Of a DNA stretch of 8,952 nucleotides, positions 1 to 5,978 are shown piece by piece. The number at the start of each line of letters is the position of its first letter. The first letter of the stretch is position 1. The notes beneath the pieces were generated by a model that saw nothing but the letters and a program-made list of their open reading frames with translations, was not told the DNA's origin and made no database searches. Origin of the DNA: Bordetella parapertussis (GTDB taxonomy: Bacteria; Pseudomonadota; Gammaproteobacteria; Burkholderiales; SG8-41). Position numbers and translations under genes: made by a program. The stretch is from the NCBI GenBank assembly GCA_945870465.1, contig CAMBSS010000163.1, forward strand, positions 1 through 8,952, read 5' to 3'.

Positions 1-813
1 GGGTGCATCGATGCCAATCGGCCGCAGCAGGAACACGCTTTGCGCGCCCAGCGTTACGACATAGCAGTCCGCTTCGATCGGATGGCGGTTCGTCTGCACT
101 TCGCTGATGCTGCCGCCGCGGCGCACGAGGGCGGTGACCTGGGTGTCGAACTCGAATTTCACCGGATTGGGGCCGGTGCGCAGGACGCGTTCGAGACTGG
201 TGCAGAAATGATAGCAATCGCCGGCGTCTTCGCTGGGCGTGTAGATGCCGCCGGCAATTTCATGCGCGATGTGCGCGAGCGCGGGTTCGAGCGCCACACA
301 GGCATCGCGGTCGAGCGCCTCCTGCTCGCAGCCGAGTGATTTCTGGTAATCCATGGTTGCCACGGCGCCGCGGAACGACGTTTCGTCAGAATAAAACACG
401 AGTTTGCCGTTGCGCACGTAATCGAAATCGAGTGCTTCAGTCTGTACCATCTCGTGCATCAGCTCGCGGCTGTAAAAAGACAAACGCAGGAGGCGCGAGG
501 TCGTCAGCTCGCTTTGCGCGGCGTTGCAGGCGAGCACGAACTGCAGGCAGAAGCGCCATTGAAAATAATCCAGGCGCGGCGAGAAACGCAGGGGCGCATC
601 GCGCTTCATGAGCCACGGCGGCACCTTGGGCAGCACACCGGGGCCGGCGAGCGGCGCCACGTAGCTATAGGAAAGCTGGCCGCCGTTGGCGTAGCTGGTT
701 TCGAGACCGACGCCCGTGTTGCGTTCAATAACGGTCACCTCGTGGCCGGCGCGCGCGAGGAAATAGGCCGAGGTCATGCCGGCGACGCCGGCGCCGAGCA
801 CGCAGACTTTCAT
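1..813 (-). CDS. dadA: D-amino-acid dehydrogenase (DadA-like FAD oxidoreductase), 3' end beyond window
   Basis: The first 271 codons are present; the open frame runs off the left edge (family length is about 415-435 residues). The product would oxidise D-amino acids to 2-oxo acids at the inner face of the cytoplasmic membrane, passing electrons to the respiratory chain. Seen: residues 1-31 form an FAD-binding Rossmann strand-turn-helix (MKVCVLGAGVAGMTSAYFLA, then HEVTVIER). After it comes the DadA hallmark LETSYANGGQLSYSY (near 36-50), then APLAGPGVLPK, and the mid-region EPALAHIAHEIAGGIYTPSEDAGDC that matches EPAL...GG...P.DE.GDC in characterised DadA. There is no signal peptide. The start ATG lies 25 bp after the binding-protein stop, so the two are probably co-transcribed; no strong ribosome site is visible. 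The family is clear. D-amino acids as the actual substrate, rather than another secondary amine, is inference. Confidence 0.9.
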   Translation of the reverse strand, partial: MKVCVLGAGVAGMTSAYFLARAGHEVTVIERNTGVGLETSYANGGQLSYSYVAPLAGPGVLPKVPPWLMKRDAPLRFSPRLDYFQWRFCLQFVLACNAAQSELTTSRLLRLSFYSRELMHEMVQTEALDFDYVRNGKLVFYSDETSFRGAVATMDYQKSLGCEQEALDRDACVALEPALAHIAHEIAGGIYTPSEDAGDCYHFCTSLERVLRTGPNPVKFEFDTQVTALVRRGGSISEVQTNRHPIEADCYVVTLGAQSVFLLRPIGIDAP

Positions 814-838
814 GCGCTGATTAACCGATCCCTGAGAC

Positions 839-2158
839 TTACTTCGCCAAGGCTGCCGCTTGATTGGCGAGCTCGACAGCTTGCAGGTAGTTTTTGCGCG
901 CGGTGTTGCTCCAGTATTCCTCAAGCGATGTGGTCTGCTTGGTTTTTTCGGCGTCGCGCTTGGTGTTGCGGTAGAGCGCGAGGAATTCCTTGTCCCGGGA
1001 TTTTTGCGTGGTGACGATAGGTGAATAGGCGGCGTCGCGCGCATCGGCGAGCAGTTTCGCGGCCTGCGGGTTGTTTTTGCCAACGAGTTTGGCGGCTGCT
1101 TCGTTGATGGCCTTGGTCGCCTGCGCCAGTTCCTTGTGGCGGAACGTGATGGTCTGGTCGAAAATCGAACTGACGACGTAGTAGCGCGACTCCGACAAAT
1201 CGGAATCAAAATTCACCTTGGGCTTGATCGTGCCGGTATACGGATTGGGGAACCCTGCGGGCGCTTTCTTGTAGCTGCTCGGCAGCACCGGCAGGCGGCT
1301 GATCTGCGGATCGAACAGCAGCTCCTGGCCTTCGGGCGAGAGCGTGAAATTGATGAACTTGCGCGCGTTCTCGGCGTTTTTCGCGTTGAGCACCATGCCG
1401 ATGTTGGCGGGTACGATGGCGGTCACCGATGGGTAGACGAATTCGACCGGAAATTTCGAGGCTTTGCCGGCGAGACCGAAAAAGTCGATGACCAGCCCGA
1501 TGCCGTACTGGCCGTTGTTGACGCCGTCCGGCACGCCGAAGCTGCGCTCGGTGATCGCCGCGCAGTTGCCGGCGATCATCAGCATGTCGCGCCAGCCCTT
1601 GTCCCAGCCTTCGCCCTGCAGAATGGTTTCGACCGTCAGGTGCGTAGTCCCGGAACGCGACGGCGAGGACATCGCGACGTGGCTGAAATATACGGGCTTG
1701 GTGAGGTCTACCCATTCCTTCGGTTCGGGCAGCTTGTGGGCTTTCATGTAGCGCGTGTTCCACATGATGCCGTAGCCCGCGAGCGCCTGGCCGAGATAAA
1801 AACCCTGCGGATCGTTGATAGGGTAGTTGCCGATTTTTGCCGGCACTTCCTTGGCAGGAGACTCGATTTTGGCGAGCAGTTTTTCACCGGACAGGACCTG
1901 GAAGGCGTCGGGCGCCGAGACCCAGAACACATCGGGTTTGTTGGTGGCCGGCGCTTCGCGGATATAGGCGACTCCCGCCGGGGTCGGTTTGTTGAGAATT
2001 TCGACTTTGATGCCGGGATTTTTCGCTTCGAACGCCTTTTTGTAGGCTTCGGTCAGTTCCTTCGGGAACGAGGTGACGACCACGACCTGTTGCTGTGCGA
2101 ATGCACTGGTTGCAGCCAGCCAGAGCAGGGCGGCGGGAATAAATTTGAATGTTTTCAA
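839..2158 (-). CDS. ABC transporter periplasmic substrate-binding protein, family 1 (AfuA/PgtC-like), TTG start
   Basis: Periplasmic receptor of an ABC importer, 439 residues; no permease or ATPase gene lies in the window. I chose TTG at 2158: a GAGGT ribosome site sits 7 nt upstream, and the protein then opens with a clean signal peptide (MKTFKFIPAALLWLAATSAFA, cleavage before QQQ). The longer open frame to a GTG at 2242 adds a non-signal-like leader and touches the htpG promoter. The mature protein begins VVVVTSFPKELTEAYKKAF, and PDVFWVSAPDAFQVL and YGIGLVIDFFG follow, typical of the iron(III)/phosphoglycerate/aminophosphonate-type binding proteins. At 439 residues it is longer than the usual ~340; the last ~110 residues form a helical, lysine/alanine-rich C-terminal extension. 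Co-transcription with a DadA-like enzyme hints at an amino-containing ligand, but the substrate is unknown. Automatic labels of 'iron transporter' should be doubted, since I saw no convincing iron-ligand tyrosine pair. Confidence 0.88.
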   Translation of the reverse strand: MKTFKFIPAALLWLAATSAFAQQQVVVVTSFPKELTEAYKKAFEAKNPGIKVEILNKPTPAGVAYIREAPATNKPDVFWVSAPDAFQVLSGEKLLAKIESPAKEVPAKIGNYPINDPQGFYLGQALAGYGIMWNTRYMKAHKLPEPKEWVDLTKPVYFSHVAMSSPSRSGTTHLTVETILQGEGWDKGWRDMLMIAGNCAAITERSFGVPDGVNNGQYGIGLVIDFFGLAGKASKFPVEFVYPSVTAIVPANIGMVLNAKNAENARKFINFTLSPEGQELLFDPQISRLPVLPSSYKKAPAGFPNPYTGTIKPKVNFDSDLSESRYYVVSSIFDQTITFRHKELAQATKAINEAAAKLVGKNNPQAAKLLADARDAAYSPIVTTQKSRDKEFLALYRNTKRDAEKTKQTTSLEEYWSNTARKNYLQAVELANQAAALAK

Positions 2159-2241
2159 GATGGATACCTCGCGAACGAAACCGGGAGCGGCAATGTTACA
2201 GTTGCGCCTCCGGAAATGCCACCGGCGAGTAGAATCCCGCA

Positions 2242-2269
2242 CTTGAAATGCGGTTTGTACGCCCCATTT
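2242..2269 (+). promoter_or_regulatory. Sigma-32 (RpoH) heat-shock promoter of htpG
   Basis: The -35 element CTTGAAA is at 2242-2248 and the -10 element CCCCATTT at 2262-2269, separated by 13 nt. Both match the published sigma-32 consensus (CTTGAAA, 13-17 nt, CCCCATnT) at every specified base. Predicted transcription start is about 2275-2277, giving a 5' leader of roughly 25 nt before htpG. The position directly upstream of a heat-shock chaperone gene makes a chance match very unlikely. Confidence 0.93.
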
Positions 2270-2300
2270 GATCAGAGTTTTCTAAAAAACGGAGTTTTGG

Positions 2301-4208
2301 ATGTCGACTGCAACGAAGGAAACGCTGGGTTTCCAGGCCGAGGTAAAGCAGCTGCTGGACCTCATGATTCACTCCTTGTACAGCAACAAGGAAATATTTC
2401 TGCGCGAGCTGGTTTCCAATGCGTCCGACGCCTGCGACAAGCTGCGGTTCGAGACGCTGACCAATAAAGACCTGTTCGAAAACGACGCCGACCTGAAAAT
2501 ACGCGTGAGCTTCGACAAGGCGGCACGCACCATCACGATCGCGGACAACGGCATCGGCATGTCGCGCGAAGAAGTCATTGCCAACATCGGCACCATCGCG
2601 CGCTCCGGCACGCGCGAATTTTTCAAGAACCTGAGCGGCGAGCAGGCGAAAGACGCCAACCTGATCGGGCAGTTCGGCGTGGGTTTTTATTCCTCGTTCA
2701 TCATCGCCGACAAGGTCACACTGACCACGCGACGCGCGGGTCTGCCGGCGGAAGCGGGGGTGCGCTGGGAGTCCGATGGCGGCGGCGAATTCACGCTCGA
2801 AGCGGTGGAACAAGCGGGGCGCGGCACCGAAGTGACATTGCACCTGCGCGAAGGCGAAGACGAAATGCTGTCCGGCATGCAGTTACGATCCGTCATCCGG
2901 AAGTACTCAGACCACATCGTGCTGCCGATCGCGATGAAAAAAGAAATCTGGGACAAGGACAAAAGCGAATACCGGGTAACGGACGAGGACGAGACCGTCA
3001 ACCAGGCGAACGCACTGTGGGCGCGCGCCAAGTCGGATATCACGCAGGAGCAGTACGACGAATTCTACAAGCACGTGGCGCACGACATGGAAGCTCCGCT
3101 GTGCCACGCGCATGCCCGGGTCGAAGGCAACAAGGAATACACGCAGTTGCTTTACATCCCGGCCAAGGCGCCTTTCGATTTATGGGACCGTGAGCACCGG
3201 CGTGGCATCAAGCTTTACGTGCGGCGTGTTTTTATCATGGACGACGCCGAGCAGTTGATGCCCAATTACCTGCGCTTCGTGCGCGGCGTCATCGATTCCG
3301 CCGATCTGCCGCTGAACGTCTCGCGTGAAATACTGCAGCAGTCCAAAGACATCGATGCCATCCGCAGCGGCTCGGTGCGGCGCGTGCTAGGCATGCTCGA
3401 AGACCTGGCTGAGAACCACCAAGACAAATTCGCGACCTTCTGGCAGGAATTCGGACGTGTATTCAAGGAAGGCATAGGCGAGGATTTCGCCAATCGCGAG
3501 CGCATTGCCAAGCTTCTGCGCTTTGCCTCCACGCTGACCGATAGCGAGGCGCAGGAAGTGACATTTGCTGATTACATATCGCGTATGAAAGAAGGCCAGG
3601 ACAAGATTTACTACGTTACTGCCGATACTTTTGCTGCCGCCAAGAACAGCCCGCATCTCGAAGTGTTCCGCAAGAAAGGCATCGAAGTCCTTTTGCTGGC
3701 TGAGCGTATCGACGAATGGATGGTCGGCAGTCTGCACGAATTCGAAGGCAAATCGCTGCAGTCGGTCGCCAAGGGCGAACTCGATCTCGGCAAGCTTGCC
3801 GATGAAGCAGAGAAGAAGGAGCAGGAGAAGGAATCCGGCGAGCACAAGGACTTCGTCGAGAAGATCCAGAAAGCCCTCGGCGAGCGCGTGAAGGAAGTGC
3901 GCGTGACTCTGCGCCTGACCGACTCTCCCGCCTGCCTGGTCGCCGACCAGCACGAGCTCGGCGCCAACCTCGAGCGTCTGTTAAAGGCGGCGGGGCAGAA
4001 GGTGCCGTCGACGAAGCCGATCCTGGAAATCAATCCGCGCCACCCGCTCGTGCAGCGGCTTAAGTGCGAGACCGACGAACAGCGTTTCGGTGACTGGAGC
4101 CACGTGCTGTTCGACCAGGCCTTGTTGTCGGAAGGCGGGCAGCTCGAAGACCCGGCGACCTTCGTCAAGCGGCTGAACCAGTTGTTGTTGGTGCTGGGGA
4201 AAAGCTGA
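2301..4208 (+). CDS. htpG: Molecular chaperone HtpG (bacterial Hsp90)
   Basis: Cytosolic ATP-dependent homodimeric chaperone that remodels client proteins with the DnaK system. It is 635 residues, complete (E. coli about 624). The N-terminal GHKL ATPase domain shows [18 protein letters not shown] (33-50, with catalytic Glu36 and Mg-binding Asn40), DNGIGM (82-87), IGTIARSGT (96-104) and the lid/glycine motif GQFGVGFYS (123-131). In the middle domain, NVSREILQQ (339-347) holds the conserved Arg342 that contacts ATP gamma-phosphate. The C-terminal dimerisation domain ends in QLLLVLGKS and, as in bacteria generally, lacks the eukaryotic MEEVD tail. A lysine/glutamate-rich stretch near residues 505-520 ([10 protein letters not shown]) is a normal family feature. 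The ATG has a GGAG ribosome site at 2291-2294 (6-nt spacing). It appears to be a single-gene unit under the sigma-32 promoter just upstream, ending before an inverted-repeat pair. Nothing is missing. Confidence 0.99.
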   Translation: MSTATKETLGFQAEVKQLLDLMIHSLYSNKEIFLRELVSNASDACDKLRFETLTNKDLFENDADLKIRVSFDKAARTITIADNGIGMSREEVIANIGTIARSGTREFFKNLSGEQAKDANLIGQFGVGFYSSFIIADKVTLTTRRAGLPAEAGVRWESDGGGEFTLEAVEQAGRGTEVTLHLREGEDEMLSGMQLRSVIRKYSDHIVLPIAMKKEIWDKDKSEYRVTDEDETVNQANALWARAKSDITQEQYDEFYKHVAHDMEAPLCHAHARVEGNKEYTQLLYIPAKAPFDLWDREHRRGIKLYVRRVFIMDDAEQLMPNYLRFVRGVIDSADLPLNVSREILQQSKDIDAIRSGSVRRVLGMLEDLAENHQDKFATFWQEFGRVFKEGIGEDFANRERIAKLLRFASTLTDSEAQEVTFADYISRMKEGQDKIYYVTADTFAAAKNSPHLEVFRKKGIEVLLLAERIDEWMVGSLHEFEGKSLQSVAKGELDLGKLADEAEKKEQEKESGEHKDFVEKIQKALGERVKEVRVTLRLTDSPACLVADQHELGANLERLLKAAGQKVPSTKPILEINPRHPLVQRLKCETDEQRFGDWSHVLFDQALLSEGGQLEDPATFVKRLNQLLLVLGKS

Positions 4209-4211
4209 GTT

Positions 4212-4291
4212 CGTTCGTGCTGATGTATAGAAGCACGAACACCGCGCTCGCGCGAACTGCCGTTCGCCCTTTTATACATCAGGGCGAACGA
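4212..4291. repeat. Head-to-head pair of REP-like palindromic repeats between convergent genes
   Basis: Copy 1: arms GTTCGTGCT (4214-4222) and AGCACGAAC (4233-4241), 10-nt loop. Copy 2: arms CGTTCGCCCT (4261-4270) and AGGGCGAACG (4281-4290), 10-nt loop. Read in reverse complement, copy 2 aligns with copy 1 along its full ~29 nt. They share CGTTCG, the core CTGATGTATA and CGAAC, and differ at paired stem sites: TG against CA becomes CC against GG, so both stems stay perfect. Because the copies are inverted, the whole block can instead fold into one long hairpin (4212-4230 with 4273-4291, one mismatch and one G-U pair). Placement right after htpG and right after the convergent gene at 4296 is typical of REP/BIME elements, which can act as transcription boundaries or protect mRNA 3' ends. 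No T-run of a classic terminator follows either stem. Confidence 0.8.
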
Positions 4292-4295
4292 TCCT

Positions 4296-4772
4296 TTACT
4301 TGGCGTTCATTTTGTCGCCGAGGCAGATGAAGTAGCGGTAGGGATCGCTCAGGCATTCGTTGAACGATTTATTGCGCAGCGCGCAGCGGTTGCGCTGTGC
4401 CGCTGGTAGCCGAGAGCAGTCGGCGGCGATCGGCAATTGCGGCCGCCCGATGAGCCGGCTTACGCAGGCGTCGAAGTCCGGATTTTTGACGCGATTGCGG
4501 CATTCGAGAATGATTTCGTTGCGCTGTATGCAAAACCCTTCGTCGGCCTTGCTCACCATCAGGCAATTGAGCAATTGCGAGGGGTCGGGTTTCTGCTCGA
4601 AAGGCTCGAAGCCGCCGAAAACCGATGGCTGCGTGATGTTGCGCACGCATTCATCGAGTTGTACCCCGGTCTTGCCGGCGCATTCCGGCGGCATCAGCGT
4701 CGTCTGCGCGGATGCGGCCGCTGCGTAAAGCCCGCACGCGACAACCGCGCAACGGAACAGCTTATCTATCAT
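4296..4772 (-). CDS. Small secreted cysteine-rich protein (five CX9-11C pairs), unknown function
   Basis: 158 residues; I do not recognise a family. The ATG at 4772 was chosen because a signal peptide follows directly (MIDKLFRCAVVACGLYAAAASA, cleavage before QTT), whereas a longer open frame adds 68 low-quality residues lying inside the upstream gene. The start overlaps that gene's last 11 bp, so translation is probably coupled; no strong separate ribosome site is seen. The mature part has exactly ten cysteines, at 31, 42, 70, 81, 91, 103, 119, 130, 140 and 150: five pairs each 10-12 residues apart, in hydrophilic, probably helical segments (LDECVRN, ILECRNRV, FDACVSRL, FNECLSD). This looks like a disulfide-stabilised periplasmic or lipid-free exported protein made of helical hairpins. 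It resembles twin CX9C proteins only in spacing, and no homology is claimed. Role unknown. Confidence 0.78.
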   Translation of the reverse strand: MIDKLFRCAVVACGLYAAAASAQTTLMPPECAGKTGVQLDECVRNITQPSVFGGFEPFEQKPDPSQLLNCLMVSKADEGFCIQRNEIILECRNRVKNPDFDACVSRLIGRPQLPIAADCSRLPAAQRNRCALRNKSFNECLSDPYRYFICLGDKMNAK

Positions 4773-5559
4773 GCCACTTGGGCTGGCGTTTCTCGACGAA
4801 TGCGCTAACGCCTTCGAGCGCGTCCGGACCGAGCATATTGTTGGTGATGACCTCGCTCGCGAGCTTATATGCAGGCTCCATGTCCATTTCGATCTGGCGG
4901 TAGAAAAATTTCTTGCCGGCGGCGAGTACGGCGGAGGGTTTGGACAATAAGAGCTCCGCGAGCTCGCGCACCGCATTGTCGAGTTGAGCGGGTGGCGCGA
5001 CGCGGTTTATCAGGCCCCACTGCAGCGCAGTAGCGGCATCGATGAATTCGCCGGTCATCAGCATTTCCATCGCCTGTTTGCGCGTCACGTTGCGCGAAAC
5101 CGCGACGCCCGGGGTCGCACAGAACAGCCCGAAATTGACGCCGGAGGTGGCAAAGCGCGCATCGGTAGAAGCCACCGCCAGATCGCACGCGGCAACGAGC
5201 TGGCAGCCCGCGGCGGTGGCGATGCCGTGCACGCGCGCGATCACCGGCTGCGGCATGCGCGTGATGCTCATCATCACTTTGCAGCAGTTGTCGAAGAGCG
5301 AGCCGACGAATTCCTGCGTGCGGTTGGCGAGCATTTCTTTAAGGTCGTGCCCCGGGCAAAAGGCTTTGCCGTTGGCCGCGATGACGACGACGCGGATGGC
5401 CGGGTCGGCGGCGATATCGTCGAGCGCTGCCTGCAGCGCGGCCAGCATCTCCATCGACAATGCGTTGAACTGTTTGGGGCGGTTGAGCGTAAGCGTCGTC
5501 ATGCCGCGCGCGTCGCTGCGGATCAGTATGGCCTCGGCGCGGGTGGCGGTGGTATCCAT
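4762..5559 (-). CDS. Enoyl-CoA hydratase/isomerase family protein, ECHDC3-like, catalytic glutamates replaced
   Basis: Crotonase-fold protein of 265 residues, a normal length. I start it at the ATG at 5559, with an AGAGGAAA ribosome site 7 nt upstream; an upstream TTG at 5583 is unlikely. Seen: NRPKQFNALS (27-36), oxyanion-hole segment 1 AFCPGHDLKEM (66-76), oxyanion-hole segment 2 HGIATAAGCQLVAACDLAVAS (111-131) and the C-terminal GVSAFVEKRQPKW. The GHDLKE motif, the CCKVMMSI and VNFGLFCATPGVA segments and the sequence throughout resemble human ECHDC3 and its bacterial relatives. Aligned with rat mitochondrial hydratase, catalytic Glu144 (GGGCELA) is Gln120 here, and Glu164 (FGQPE) is Gly140. 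The acyl-CoA pocket should therefore form, but classical water addition is unlikely; acyl-CoA thioester chemistry of another kind, or a binding role, is inference. It overlaps the next gene by 11 bp. Confidence 0.92.
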   Translation of the reverse strand: MDTTATRAEAILIRSDARGMTTLTLNRPKQFNALSMEMLAALQAALDDIAADPAIRVVVIAANGKAFCPGHDLKEMLANRTQEFVGSLFDNCCKVMMSITRMPQPVIARVHGIATAAGCQLVAACDLAVASTDARFATSGVNFGLFCATPGVAVSRNVTRKQAMEMLMTGEFIDAATALQWGLINRVAPPAQLDNAVRELAELLLSKPSAVLAAGKKFFYRQIEMDMEPAYKLASEVITNNMLGPDALEGVSAFVEKRQPKWHDR

Positions 5560-5610
5560 GATGCTTTCCTCTCGGCGTTGCAACTACCCAAGTGTCGCGC
5601 AGTCGAATTT

Positions 5611-5616
5611 ATTATA
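5611..5616 (-). promoter_or_regulatory. Possible sigma-70 -10 box upstream of the ECHDC3-like gene
   Basis: On the minus strand a perfect TATAAT occurs in a short AT-rich stretch, about 50 nt before the ATG at 5559. No good -35 element is found at 16-18 nt spacing (the nearby TTGAAA is only 4 nt away), so this is a tentative promoter for the 5559-4296 gene pair. Confidence 0.35.
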
Positions 5617-5639
5617 TTCCTTTCAAAGCGGCGCGAGTT

Positions 5640-5945
5640 TTACCGCCGTTCCGGCAAATCCCGATTGATCACGACATGCCGCTGTTCTATGGTGATATAG
5701 CCGCCAGCCAGCAGGTCTTTGAAGATGCGGCTGATCATTTCACGCGAGGCGCCGACCCTTTCCGCGATGTCCTGCTGTGTGAGTTTTGCCGCGACGACGA
5801 GGCGGTCGTCCTGCTCGGTCGCCATTTCGAGCAGCAGGCGCGCGACGCGCCCATAGCGGAGCGCGGGTCTTCGTCGATCACCATTTCGCCGAAATATTCG
5901 CGCGGGCCGACAGCGCGCGTAACTCGTGCTCTTTCAGCTGGAGAG
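5640..5945 (-). pseudogene. Crp/Fnr-family transcriptional regulator, degenerate remnant
   Basis: The region carries recognisable pieces of a cyclic-nucleotide-type regulator in the right order but in three frames. Piece 1 (about 5940-5911): LQLKEHELRAL, like the beta-roll strand before the LGPG turn. Piece 2, next frame (about 5908-5855): GPREYFGEMVIDEDPRSA, the usual GxYFGEM...PRSA signature of the nucleotide-binding domain. Piece 3, third frame (5855-5640): YGRVARLLLEMA followed by the intact winged-helix domain LTQQDIAERVGASREMISR, IFKDLLAGGYI and a normal C-terminus. In intact relatives about 55 residues separate PRSA from YGRVA and about 50 precede piece 1; both are missing (about 100 residues encoded against the usual 220-250). 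The only open frame is a 61-residue HTH fragment from an internal ATG at 5825. Order and spacing after the cyclase gene suggest it was once the cyclase's partner regulator. Sequencing or assembly indels could explain the frame changes but not the missing segments. Confidence 0.72.
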
Positions 5946-5978
5946 TATGGCCGAGGCCGCCGGCGACGGAGGTTTAGC

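Noticed and set aside
1136..2467. Long plus-strand open frame (443 codons) opposite the binding-protein gene and into htpG
   Set aside because: It is antisense to a protein with a clear signal peptide and family motifs, runs through the sigma-32 promoter into htpG, and shows arginine-rich, motif-free residues typical of GC-rich antisense frames.
4211..4245. Rho-independent terminator for htpG
   Set aside because: The 9-bp stem is perfect, but no T-run follows (ACCGCGCTCG), so it was recorded as part of the paired palindrome instead. A termination role remains possible but unsupported.
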